DNA of 64,000 bases from JAFMDF01 sp965277445 (GTDB taxonomy: Bacteria > Bacteroidota > Bacteroidia > Chitinophagales > Saprospiraceae), in assembly GCA_965277445.1 (NCBI GenBank), contig CBDICY010000010.1, positions 248,001-312,000 of the forward strand. The letters are read 5' to 3'. The position numbers and the translations under genes are program-made. Positions 1 through 8,204 of this stretch are shown one piece after another (the first letter of the stretch is position 1; each line of letters starts with the position of its first letter). Below the pieces are notes generated by a model that was not told the origin of the DNA, did no database searches, and saw nothing but the letters and a program-made list of their open reading frames with translations.

Positions 1-1
1 T

Positions 2-463
2 ACGGTTTTACCAGAAGTTGCTTTCAATTACAACTACTTAGATGAAACTTATAACAACTTGTACCAAACAGAACAACGCTTTGGCGATGCCTTCAATATT
101 TTTACTTTATTGGCTTTGTTTATCGCCTGTATCGGCTTATTTGGTTTAGTGACGCATAGTGTTTTATTGCGCACCAAAGAAATTGGCATTCGGAAAGTAT
201 TGGGTGCTTCGGTTGCTAATTTAGTTAAAATTGTCTCTCAAGACTTTTTAAAATTGGTGGTGGTGGCCACTATTATTGCTGCCCCCTTAGCTTGGTGGAG
301 TATGAATGCTTGGCTGCAAGATTTTGTCTATCGGATTGAAATAAATTGGTGGGTGTTTGTCGTGGTTGGTTTAGTGGCTATTCTGATTGCTTTTGTAACG
401 ATTGGGACGCAATCTTTGAAGGCGGCTTTGGCTAATCCTGTGGAGTCTATTAAATCGGAGTAA
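2..463 (+). CDS. MacB/FtsX-like ABC transporter permease, C-terminal part
   Basis: Only the C-terminal end lies in the window. The frame is open from the left edge, so the start is upstream; the TTG at 59 is internal. Visible are the end of a periplasmic segment (YNYLDETYNNLYQTEQR), then about three hydrophobic segments. Between the first two is the cytoplasmic loop RTKEIGIRKVLGAS, the hallmark of FtsX-type permeases that lies against the ATPase. The protein ends ANPVESIKSE, as these permeases usually do. The family couples ATP hydrolysis to periplasmic work such as lipoprotein or peptide export. The full-length protein at 14517 has the same architecture. The specific substrate is unknown. 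Confidence 0.9.
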   Translation, partial: TVLPEVAFNYNYLDETYNNLYQTEQRFGDAFNIFTLLALFIACIGLFGLVTHSVLLRTKEIGIRKVLGASVANLVKIVSQDFLKLVVVATIIAAPLAWWSMNAWLQDFVYRIEINWWVFVVVGLVAILIAFVTIGTQSLKAALANPVESIKSE

Positions 464-523
464 AAAACTGAGTTATAGGACAAATAGGAGTTATTTATCG
501 ACGACTGAAACATTTAGTTATTT

Positions 524-579
524 TTATATTTGTAGTTTTGTTAATACTTAAATTGATATTAATAAAACTACAAATATAA
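524..579. repeat. Long hairpin between permease and membrane protein
   Basis: Arms 524-545 and 558-579 are complementary over 21 of 22 positions; the single mismatch can wobble-pair in RNA. The loop is 12 bp. The right arm ends only 6 bp before the ATG at 586, so it could form in the leader of that gene or act as terminator for the permease, although no T-run follows. Confidence 0.6.
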
Positions 580-585
580 AATTTA

Positions 586-1545
586 ATGAAAATAAATACA
601 AAATCCTCTAGTTGGTGGCAAAAAAATAGGCATTGCTTTGTGTTATCTTCTCTAAGTAATAACAATGAAAAAAGTTACTTTAATGATTTTTTATACATCT
701 GTTCTTTAATGGTATTAATTTCTGTACTATATTTTATAGGTGTTGAAATTACTCATTCTTCTAATGAATCAAGAGGTACATTTGGTGATTTATTTGGTGG
801 ATTAAATACTATCTTTTCTGGCTTTGCTTTCGCTGGTGTACTCATCACCATTTTAATGCAGATGCGAGAATTGAAAGAAACAAGGCAAGAGTTAAAGAAA
901 TCTGCTGAAGCACAAGAGAAAAGTCAAATGGCATTAAATGAACAATTGAAATCAATGGAACTAACTTCTAAGATTCAAATTTTAGAAAGTTTTAAGGATT
1001 CTATTATTAATCGAAAAATTGAAGATGTAGGAAAGTATCATTTGGCACAAAGAATAATTAATCATTCTACTTATGGATATTTTACTTTAGAAAAATATAG
1101 ATATTTATTGAGACCAAATATTTATCAATTTTCTTCAAATGAAACAGGTGATAAATCGTTGAATCCAAGAACTCATATATCTTTGAAAAACAGAAGCCAT
1201 CCTGCCAAAATAATAGATGTTAATCTACCTAATGGATTTGACATTACACATAATAAAGATAATCGGCTTGTATCGAAAAATAAAGAGTTTTATATATGTG
1301 GAATTCTTGAAGATAGTAAGAAATATGCTTGTGAAATAATTTTAGAATCGATGGTTATTCCCTATGAATGGAGTCAAAAATTGAATTTTAAAAAAGTTGA
1401 TGGCACAATTGAATTTGAATATTCTACAGCACAGCAGATTAATAAAAACAAAATTATAGATATTGATTTTATCATTTCGAGAGAGAATATTGATTTACCT
1501 AAAATACCAGAAGAACCTATTGCGGGGATGTCTGGTTTTTTCTAA
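586..1545 (+). CDS. Two-TM membrane protein resembling putative phage abortive infection proteins
   Basis: A 319-residue protein with two membrane segments (about residues 36-54 and 72-90). The second carries GTFGDLFGGLNTIFSGFAFA, a segment I associate with membrane proteins annotated as putative phage abortive infection proteins (putAbiC-like). A charged coiled-coil stretch follows (about 93-130), then a soluble C-terminal domain of roughly 190 residues with no motif I recognise. The gene is clearly richer in A/T than its neighbours and stands alone, which fits an acquired accessory gene. The family link comes from remembered motif similarity only, and a defence role is inferred. The start is the first ATG after the hairpin; no Shine-Dalgarno site is seen. 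Confidence 0.65.
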   Translation: MKINTKSSSWWQKNRHCFVLSSLSNNNEKSYFNDFLYICSLMVLISVLYFIGVEITHSSNESRGTFGDLFGGLNTIFSGFAFAGVLITILMQMRELKETRQELKKSAEAQEKSQMALNEQLKSMELTSKIQILESFKDSIINRKIEDVGKYHLAQRIINHSTYGYFTLEKYRYLLRPNIYQFSSNETGDKSLNPRTHISLKNRSHPAKIIDVNLPNGFDITHNKDNRLVSKNKEFYICGILEDSKKYACEIILESMVIPYEWSQKLNFKKVDGTIEFEYSTAQQINKNKIIDIDFIISRENIDLPKIPEEPIAGMSGFF

Positions 1546-1940
1546 GTGGCAAAAGATATAATGTATCATCGACTAGTTTGACCTTAATTCAGATTAAATT
1601 GGGCGGCTAATGCACCGATGCTTGAAATTTCATCATAGAATTCTATGGCGATTGCCTGTACAATTTTAGAATTCCTTTTTTATGCCGTTTAATGTATATT
1701 TGACCAATTGATACAAATAAAAAGCGGCGAAACAACAACATCCCCATTTAGGATGGGGTCTTTGACCTCCATTTTTTCTTTAAAATCAGTCATAGCATCA
1801 GCAATATTCCTTCTTTTAAAGAAAAACTGAGCACAAAATAACCTCGTCCAAATGATGATCTTATTTTCTCGTCGTTACTAAGCACTAGAATTGAAAATCA
1901 CTTTTCTACCCCATCTGGAGTATACTTACTAAACAATTTT
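1546..1940. other. Intergenic region with possible coding remnant
   Basis: There is no convincing gene in these 395 bp. On the minus strand an open stretch runs from about 1875 to 1689 and reads MTDFKEKMEVKDPILNGD and on to a stop, without an early ATG; it may be the tail of a decayed gene. A short perfect hairpin (CCCCAT/ATGGGG) lies at 1742-1758. Confidence 0.3.
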
Positions 1941-3149
1941 TTAACCCCGTTCAATAACAATCCCAGCCCCCAGTCCAGCACCTCCACTAATTCCAGCCAC
2001 CCCAAACTGCACCTCTCGTCGCTCCATTTCATCCAATAAGGTAGTCGTAATCATAGCGCCACTAGCCCCCTGCGCATGCCCCATCGTCATCGTACAACCA
2101 TTGACATTAAATTTATAGGGGTCAATATTCAGGTCTCTTTGATATTTTAAACAAGTCGCAGCAAAAGCTTCTGCAAAATTATGTAAGTCTATATCCTGCA
2201 TCGTTAAACCTGCTTTTTTAACGGCCTTTTCCATAGAAATCTGCCCGCCTAACAACATAATAATCGGTTCACAAGCAGTACTATCATAGGAAACTATTTT
2301 TGCTCTAGGCGTTAAGCCCATTGCCTTTCCTTTTTCCAAACTACCAATTAACATCAAACAAGCACCATCTGCCATCGCAGGAGAATTGCCGACATGATGA
2401 AAATGTTCTAAGCTGCCTAAATTAGGATACCGTTCCTTCATTTTGGTTCGAATACTGGGCGTGACATGTGCGCCAAAAATAGGATTTAAACTAGCCAAAG
2501 ATTCAACCGAAGTTTGTGGGCGAATACACTCATCCTGTGCTAAGACAATAGTTCTAGCTGCATTTTTTACTGGAATCAACGACCGTTTAAAATGCCCATT
2601 TTTAGTCGCAAAAGCTGCTCGTTGGTGAGATTGGGCAGCATACGCATCTAAATCTGTTCTATTATATCCTTCGATGCTAGCAATTAAATCTGCCGCTACA
2701 CCCATGTGCGTAAAATGGGAATTTTCTACAACTTCTTTATCCGAGAACCAAGCGCCTTTATCGGCAAACATCGGCACTCTAGACAACATTTCTATACCAC
2801 CAGCAATCACCATATCGGACATACCCGAACGGATTTTAGCAGTTGCCATGCCTATTGCTGTCAAAGCAGAAGAACAAAAAGTATTGACGGTTGCCCCATC
2901 AATATGGTCGCCCCATCCGTGATAGACAGCAGAAATTTTAGCAATATTTGCCCCTTGGTCGCCTACTTGTCCGACACAACCGAGAATGATGCCTTCGAGA
3001 TCTTTATCGTCAAGGTTGGTTCTATTTTCCAAGGCAGTATATAATTGAGAGAGGACATCCATAGGTTTGATGTCTTTTAATGCGCCACTTTTGGCAGAGC
3101 CTTTACCTCTTGGTGTTCTAACGGCATCGAATATGTATGCTTCTTTCAT
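1941..3149 (-). CDS. Thiolase (acetyl-CoA acetyltransferase family), divergent active site
   Basis: A 402-residue thiolase of normal length. The nucleophilic cysteine is in VNTFCSSALTAIG and the catalytic histidine in MGHAQGASGAM, where the usual GHP is GHA. The C-terminal motif that normally supplies the second cysteine (C-x-x-GG-x-G) reads GISGGAGLGAG, putting Ser at that position. The NEAFA/HEAFA motif is AEAFA. The fold and acyl-enzyme half-reaction should therefore be intact, while the Claisen step may differ. It is probably co-transcribed with the acyl ligase upstream (99-bp spacer carrying CAGGAT word repeats). A role in beta-oxidation-like cleavage is inferred from family and neighbours. 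Confidence 0.88.
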   Translation of the reverse strand: MKEAYIFDAVRTPRGKGSAKSGALKDIKPMDVLSQLYTALENRTNLDDKDLEGIILGCVGQVGDQGANIAKISAVYHGWGDHIDGATVNTFCSSALTAIGMATAKIRSGMSDMVIAGGIEMLSRVPMFADKGAWFSDKEVVENSHFTHMGVAADLIASIEGYNRTDLDAYAAQSHQRAAFATKNGHFKRSLIPVKNAARTIVLAQDECIRPQTSVESLASLNPIFGAHVTPSIRTKMKERYPNLGSLEHFHHVGNSPAMADGACLMLIGSLEKGKAMGLTPRAKIVSYDSTACEPIIMLLGGQISMEKAVKKAGLTMQDIDLHNFAEAFAATCLKYQRDLNIDPYKFNVNGCTMTMGHAQGASGAMITTTLLDEMERREVQFGVAGISGGAGLGAGIVIERG

Positions 3150-3151
3150 AT

Positions 3152-3188
3152 TTACAGGATGACAGGATTATGCAGGATTAACAAGATG
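3152..3188. repeat. CAGGATTA word repeat
   Basis: Three to four imperfect copies of a roughly 9-bp word (ACAGGATTA/ACAAGATG) lie head to tail in the thiolase-ligase spacer. The same words recur at 4967-4994 and, in inverse orientation, at 39157-39184. Confidence 0.5.
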
Positions 3189-3248
3189 TTTTTCTGCTTT
3201 ATTAAAATTGCTGGCTGGTATAGCATTTTCACAACTCAGAGAATCCTG

Positions 3249-4949
3249 CTACTTCACTTGTTCTCGCAATACCCGTCGCAATATTTTACCAACTGGATTT
3301 CTTGGCAACACGTCAATCGTTTCTAATTTTTCAGGCAATTTATAGGAAGCAATTTTCTTTCCTTTCAAATGAGCAATAACCTCCTCAAAAGTGATTTCCT
3401 GCCCCTCTTTGGGCACGACAAATAATGCCAATCGCTCGCCCAAATCTTCGTCTGGATAACCGACTATGGCACATTCGGCAATTTTAGACATATCGACTAA
3501 TAAAGCTTCGATGGTAGCAGGAGCAATATTGGCACCTCCTCTGATAATGATGTCCTTACAGCGTTCGACAAAACGATAATATTTTTCTCCTTCATCTTCC
3601 ACCAATTCAAAAACATCCCCCGTTTTAAAGTAGCCTTCACTATCAAAAACCTGTTGATTCGCTTCGGGGGCTTTATAATATCCTGCAAAAACGGCAGGGC
3701 CTTTGACACAGATTTCCCCCGGTGTATTTAAAGCAGTAATCGTTTCCCCTGATTGAATATCGACCAATTTGGATTGCAAACCTTGCACTACTTTAATATC
3801 TGGGTAATCCATTCCAGGCGCACCAAAAGCAGGGAAAAAGGTGGCTCTTTTTTCTAAATCTGGAATACTATTCGGAGCACCTAATAAAACAATCCCTTCA
3901 TTTGAGCCGAAGAAGTTGGTCACTTGAATACCGTATTTTTCATACCAACCTTTTATCATCCAAGGGGACAAGGGTGCAGAACCAGAACCTAATACCTTTA
4001 AAGAACTAATATCGACATTCGCTAAAATCGCCTCATTTTTCAGTAAAATATTTAGCAAAGCAGGAGGCGCAATAGAATAGGTTACCTTTTCCATCACTAT
4101 CTGCTTTAAAAAGACAGGCAATTCAAAAGGTTGATGCAAGACAAACTTACATCCAGCGTGTAGCCAAGGGACTAAAGCGCCACCAATGCCTCCCATATTT
4201 ACGATAGGAAAAGGGCATAAAAAGACGTAATCGTGGTTGATACCTGCACCTTCTGTACTAGCATAAGCAATGAAGGTCCATAAGTTATGACTTCTAGGAA
4301 CACCTTTGGGCATACCTGTAGTACCAGACGTCCAACAGATGGTAAATATATCATTGGGGTCTACGGGGTTATCTTGTAAATAAACACTCAAAAATTCTTG
4401 GTCGTAGCCTTTAGAAAAAATAGCTTCTAGTGATTTTACATTTTCGCTATCTGTTACCCCATTGGCAAAAATGGTTTGTAAAGAAGGAATATCTGCTTGC
4501 ACAGACTGCACCAATTCGACCAAATTTCGGTCTTTAAACTGGGCTGTGGTTATCATGGCTTTGATACCCGTAAAACCTCCCATTTTGGAAATCTCATATT
4601 CTCGTAAAGAAGGCGGATATGGATTGGCAATCGCTCCAATTCGAGCAATGGCTAAAAAGCCGATAACTAATTCAAATACATTGGGTAGGAAAATACCGAT
4701 AATATCATCTTTCCCTATTCCAGCATCTAGAAAAGCAGTAGCTAATTGATTGACTTTTTCGTCCATTTGGGCAAAAGTAAATCGCTGTTGTTCGCCAACG
4801 GTAAAGGTGGTTCGATTGACTGGGTCCACTAAGGCTTCAAAATCTGGGTATTTTTCAACATTTTTTTTAAAAATATCGTCTATAGTGGTATTGTCCCAAT
4901 AGCCTTTTTCGGTGTATGCTTTGATACGTTGAGGGTTGTCTAAAATCAT
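3249..4949 (-). CDS. AMP-forming acyl-CoA synthetase/ligase
   Basis: A 566-residue class I adenylate-forming enzyme. The core motifs are present in order: the phosphate loop TSGTTGMPKGVPRSH, FFGSNEG (A5), YFKTGD (A7), RCKDIIIRGGANIAP (A8, hinge) and PRNPVGKILRR with the C-terminal catalytic lysine (A10). It activates a carboxylic acid to an acyl-AMP and probably on to the CoA thioester. The N-terminal part reads like the 2,3-dihydroxybenzoate-AMP ligase/medium-chain ligase branch, but no carrier-protein or NRPS genes are nearby, so a catabolic CoA ligase is more likely. It lies between a carotenoid oxygenase and a thiolase on the same strand, which suggests it activates an acid released by the oxygenase pathway. 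Substrate is not predictable from sequence. Confidence 0.9.
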   Translation of the reverse strand: MILDNPQRIKAYTEKGYWDNTTIDDIFKKNVEKYPDFEALVDPVNRTTFTVGEQQRFTFAQMDEKVNQLATAFLDAGIGKDDIIGIFLPNVFELVIGFLAIARIGAIANPYPPSLREYEISKMGGFTGIKAMITTAQFKDRNLVELVQSVQADIPSLQTIFANGVTDSENVKSLEAIFSKGYDQEFLSVYLQDNPVDPNDIFTICWTSGTTGMPKGVPRSHNLWTFIAYASTEGAGINHDYVFLCPFPIVNMGGIGGALVPWLHAGCKFVLHQPFELPVFLKQIVMEKVTYSIAPPALLNILLKNEAILANVDISSLKVLGSGSAPLSPWMIKGWYEKYGIQVTNFFGSNEGIVLLGAPNSIPDLEKRATFFPAFGAPGMDYPDIKVVQGLQSKLVDIQSGETITALNTPGEICVKGPAVFAGYYKAPEANQQVFDSEGYFKTGDVFELVEDEGEKYYRFVERCKDIIIRGGANIAPATIEALLVDMSKIAECAIVGYPDEDLGERLALFVVPKEGQEITFEEVIAHLKGKKIASYKLPEKLETIDVLPRNPVGKILRRVLREQVK

Positions 4950-4966
4950 GTTTTTTCGTTTTATTT

Positions 4967-4994
4967 TTACAGGATAACAGGATTAACAGGATGG
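4967..4994. repeat. CAGGATTA word repeat, second site
   Basis: ACAGGATAACAGGATTAACA followed by GGATGG, immediately upstream of the acyl ligase start. It uses the same words as 3152-3188. Confidence 0.5.
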
Positions 4995-4998
4995 TCTT

Positions 4999-5118
4999 CT
5001 AGGAGGATGAGAAACGGATTAGGACGGATTGAACGGGTAGGGACGGATTTATTCAATTATTGAAAAAAATCTATTCTAATCCGTTCAATCCGTTTAAATC
5101 CGTTAACCATCCTCCTAG
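4999..5118. repeat. Word-hairpin built of ATCCGTT units
   Basis: The outer arms CTAGGAGGATG (4999-5009) and its exact complement (5108-5118) enclose repeated ACGGATT words on the left and ATCCGTT words on the right. The inner 13-bp arms at 5024-5036 and 5081-5093 are perfect complements. The element fills the spacer between carotenoid oxygenase and acyl ligase. Confidence 0.75.
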
Positions 5119-5130
5119 TACGTCAGCAAG

Positions 5131-6567
5131 TTAAGTAAACAATCTATCTCCATTCACCCAACAAGCATGAAAACCCAAAGGCACTCGCTGTGGCATTTTT
5201 ATCCGAGCCAAAGGCGCTTTTTCAATATTTTGTGCATCTAAAATAATGGCTTCCGAAGTCCCATCTCTTTCATCGGTAACAAAGGAAATGACATAACCTT
5301 CGTCTTCACCTGTTCCATTTTCGGCAGGGATAAAGGGGGATTCGCTACCAAATTTACCATCCCCGTACCAATGTGTTTTGCTACTATCTTTTTCGGTATC
5401 ATATTTGACCACCCCATCAAAGCGCATAATCGTTGAATTATCAAAATGCTGGATATAAGAATAGCGAGATTTTCGACCTGTAAACCGACTATTAATTAGC
5501 GGAAATTCGGTAAAAGCATCATCAATCCAATGCTCTTTGGTTTCCCCTGTTTTTAAGTTGAACCGATACCGTTTGACATTGGCTTCTAAGCGCAAATAAG
5601 CATTGAGTTTTTCCATGGCATTGGAATACTCTTTTTGAGGTGTTGGATTAATGGTCACGCAAGTATCCATAATAACCTCATCACCTTCTTCCCAAGCATT
5701 CACGACATGATAAATAAAACAAGGATCCGCTTCAAACCATCGAACATCTTCGTTAGTACCATAGCGAGGTAAAATCGCAAATCGACTTGGCATATCTCGG
5801 TTAAAAGTAATACTACTTTTTCCTGCTCTTAAAGCAGCTTGACTATGGTATAAAGGCAAATCCATCAGAATGGAATAATTCTCCGTAATGCCCATATCAT
5901 GTGGCAAACGAGGTGCAGGTAATTCAATTTCTGCAAAGTGTTTGACGACTCCATCACTACCAACTACACCGTAAGTCATAAAAGGCGGTTGCGGCCCATA
6001 ATCAAAGAAAACCATCTCGTTTTTCACTTCGTCTACTTTGACATGCGCCATCGCTTTGGATTTCATCGTGCCATTGAAATCTTCTACGCCTTCAGTTTCC
6101 AAGGTAAAAGGATCAATTTTGTATAAATCACCACACATATACCACCCTGCCAATAATTTATCATTAAAAAAGGATACAGCAGTATTCGCCGAATCTTTTA
6201 AAGGCAAGCGACCTTCCATTTTGTTTTCACGCATATTGCCCATTACCCCATGCCAAACGGTATGCCCTGCTTTGGCTTCTTCTTTAAAATGTTTGGTATT
6301 AATCCAGCGATTTCTATAAGTCGCTTTACCATCTTTAATTTGTAAAGCGTGTAACATGCCATCACCATCAAACCAATGGTAATGTCCAATCGGTGTAAAT
6401 TTTGGATTTGGCCCATTGCGGACGTAGACGCCATTGATATCTTTTGGGATTTCACCAATTACTTCTAAATCTTCTGCTATTATTTCCTTGAAAGTTGGAG
6501 CATACGCACCCAATAGGTAGGGGTTGCCTGCTTCTAAGGCATAATTCATTACATCATTCTTCATCAT
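5131..6567 (-). CDS. Carotenoid oxygenase family protein (RPE65/CCD/lignostilbene dioxygenase)
   Basis: A 478-residue non-heme iron oxygenase of the carotenoid cleavage family. The four iron-binding histidines are visible in AMAHVKVDE, RLPHDMGIT, CFIYHVVNAWEEGD and near the C-terminus in LGFHACWVNG (about residue 467). The N-terminal VRNGPNPKF and HWFDGDGMLHA motifs are also typical. The family cleaves carotenoids, apocarotenoids or stilbenoids with O2 to give aldehydes. There is no signal peptide, so it acts in the cytoplasm. It follows an RNase H-like gene by 18 bp and precedes an acyl ligase and thiolase, suggesting that cleavage products are oxidised, activated and degraded. Whether the substrate is a carotenoid or an aromatic alkene cannot be decided from sequence. 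Confidence 0.92.
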   Translation of the reverse strand: MMKNDVMNYALEAGNPYLLGAYAPTFKEIIAEDLEVIGEIPKDINGVYVRNGPNPKFTPIGHYHWFDGDGMLHALQIKDGKATYRNRWINTKHFKEEAKAGHTVWHGVMGNMRENKMEGRLPLKDSANTAVSFFNDKLLAGWYMCGDLYKIDPFTLETEGVEDFNGTMKSKAMAHVKVDEVKNEMVFFDYGPQPPFMTYGVVGSDGVVKHFAEIELPAPRLPHDMGITENYSILMDLPLYHSQAALRAGKSSITFNRDMPSRFAILPRYGTNEDVRWFEADPCFIYHVVNAWEEGDEVIMDTCVTINPTPQKEYSNAMEKLNAYLRLEANVKRYRFNLKTGETKEHWIDDAFTEFPLINSRFTGRKSRYSYIQHFDNSTIMRFDGVVKYDTEKDSSKTHWYGDGKFGSESPFIPAENGTGEDEGYVISFVTDERDGTSEAIILDAQNIEKAPLARIKMPQRVPLGFHACWVNGDRLFT

Positions 6568-6585
6568 AATTATTCTATTTTTAAT

Positions 6586-7071
6586 TCAATTTCGAGTTGC
6601 TTCCCGTAAAGCTCTCCTGGAGGCTTTATCTACTAAAGTAAAAAGTTGCTCGATAGTATTTTTTGTATGTTTTGGTGAATGTCCAACTACTTTCACAAAT
6701 TCACAATCTAATTGATTGGTCACTTGGAAAAACCTCCGATATAATTCATGGTTATTCAATAATTTATTTTTTGCTGAATAATAGTTGTTTTGTTCCAATC
6801 GGTTTTGTCTTGCTGGTAAACCGATAATATTTTGAGAGTCCGTATAAATGGTTATTTTTTGACCATTATTAGACACTTCCCTTAAGGCAAAAAGTAAAGT
6901 TTGTAATTCTAATTTGGTGGAAGAAGTATCGTCAAATCGTTTTATTTTAACGTCTTTCTTTAACTTTTCTACTGTCCATTTTTCTTCGGGTATCCATAAG
7001 TAGGCGCCAAAACCAATATTTGATTTGGAGTGGACGCTTCCATCTGTGAATAGCATCATTTTATTGAACAT
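6586..7071 (-). CDS. RNase H-like nuclease
   Basis: A 161-residue RNase H fold protein with the full acidic set: Asp in MLFTDGSVH, Glu in STKLELQTLL, Asp in IYTDSQNI and a late Asp in LVDKASRRAL, plus the conserved histidine loop VVGHSPKHTKN. It should cleave RNA in RNA-DNA hybrids. It differs from classic RNase HI in a shorter, basic C-terminus and no N-terminal hybrid-binding domain. It lies 18 bp upstream of the carotenoid oxygenase on the same strand and may be co-transcribed, without an obvious functional link. Confidence 0.82.
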   Translation of the reverse strand: MFNKMMLFTDGSVHSKSNIGFGAYLWIPEEKWTVEKLKKDVKIKRFDDTSSTKLELQTLLFALREVSNNGQKITIYTDSQNIIGLPARQNRLEQNNYYSAKNKLLNNHELYRRFFQVTNQLDCEFVKVVGHSPKHTKNTIEQLFTLVDKASRRALREATRN

Positions 7072-7299
7072 TTAGATTTTATAGAATTAGCAAATCGTTT
7101 TATATAATCTGATTTATGCTGAAAAAAATCTCTACTTTAAGAGACAGTCACAATAACATTAATTTCTATGATGGTTTCACTTCAAGGGAGTAATTTATTA
7201 CGTTATTTTTTATTATAAGCCTTTGGTTTTCTACCTCGTCCCTAATACATAATCATTGGAATCATGCAGGACATATAAATATGTTTGATAGCAGTATTT

Positions 7300-8112
7300 T
7301 TACTTTAACCATTCAATTGATTCTCCAAAATCTTCAACAGCATTTCTTATATCATCAAGGTATCTTGAGGCTAAAACTTGCATTTCTCTAACTTCATAAT
7401 TTTGGCTTGGATTTATAATATTTGCAACTATTCCCTTTGTTGGTGGATATTCATCTTGTAATTCGTTTATAGCGATTTTTAAGTTATTACCTTTCAAATC
7501 TTGCGGTACTTTTTCGTAAAAGAACCTAAAAAATTCATTTAGTAGGTGAATAGCGTTCTTTATATGTGTAATAGAACCTTCTGGAAGCGAATCAGATTTC
7601 AATTGTTTAGTAAGATAAATAATCCATCTTTTAAAGTTACCTCTATTTCTTTGGTTATTGAAAAGTAAAACCATTTTGTCATGTACTTCTTCAATATTGT
7701 AATTATGAGTAAAAAGAGGGGATAATATTTCTTCATTCTCAATCAATATGGAGTTGACAATTTTATAGATTGATTCAAGTATTGCAATTACTTCTTCTTT
7801 TTTATCCCATTTTTCAATGGTTTCTATATCTTCTTTCAAGGAATTATTTGTTGAATTATTTATTCTTGAAGAAATATCTAAGATAGCATTTCTCACTCTA
7901 TTTTTATGAATTGTAACTTCTTCAAAACTTAATGTGCCATTTCGTAAATGTTTTTCAATGTCGTTAAATTTGGCACTTTGCATAATGACTTCTCTTGTCC
8001 AATTGCTATTGTTTGCCAATTTGCTCAATTCTATAATAGCGTCATCTATTTTATCCTCAGCTACTAACTCTTGAATTTTTGTAGCAAATATGTTATTTAT
8101 TTTTTGCCCCAT
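7300..8112 (-). CDS. Effector-associated domain (EAD11-like) protein
   Basis: A 270-residue, mostly helical protein. Residues 1-85 (IQELVAEDKIDDAIIELSKL, then FNDIEKHLRNGTLSFEEV and HKNRVRNAILDIS) match the pattern I know from effector-associated domain 11, an adaptor found at the N-termini of bacterial conflict and signalling proteins. The remaining 185 residues form an acidic helical domain I do not recognise; there is no protease, TIR, nuclease or NTPase motif. The gene is AT-rich, has 200-bp spacers on both sides and sits within a metabolic block, which suggests acquisition. EAD proteins usually recruit a partner bearing the same domain type; no such partner is in this window. Confidence 0.65.
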   Translation of the reverse strand: MGQKINNIFATKIQELVAEDKIDDAIIELSKLANNSNWTREVIMQSAKFNDIEKHLRNGTLSFEEVTIHKNRVRNAILDISSRINNSTNNSLKEDIETIEKWDKKEEVIAILESIYKIVNSILIENEEILSPLFTHNYNIEEVHDKMVLLFNNQRNRGNFKRWIIYLTKQLKSDSLPEGSITHIKNAIHLLNEFFRFFYEKVPQDLKGNNLKIAINELQDEYPPTKGIVANIINPSQNYEVREMQVLASRYLDDIRNAVEDFGESIEWLK

Positions 8113-8169
8113 TTTTTATTTGTATTTTCATTTATATTATTATACTGAAAAATCAAGCTACAGCAATCC

Positions 8170-8202
8170 AAATCATGGTGATTTTAAAAATCACCATGAT
8201 TT
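8170..8202. repeat. Perfect hairpin, AATCATGGTGATT family
   Basis: Perfectly palindromic over 33 bp (16-bp arms), directly downstream of the stop of the SCP2-type thiolase at 8205. A degenerate second copy lies at 61151-61183 in the ATP synthase operon. It may act as a transcript end, though no T-run follows on the minus strand. Confidence 0.7.
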
Positions 8203-8204
8203 AA

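Noticed and set aside
1742..1758. Short CCCCAT/ATGGGG hairpin as terminator
   Set aside because: Six-base stem without a T-run and not next to a gene end.
3249..4949. Siderophore (2,3-dihydroxybenzoate) activation
   Set aside because: The ligase resembles that branch, but no NRPS, carrier protein or isochorismate genes occur nearby.
7190..7250. Minus-strand fragment reading GRGRKPKAYNKK
   Set aside because: Only a dozen codons before a stop and no start; it may be a remnant of a decayed gene but cannot be supported.
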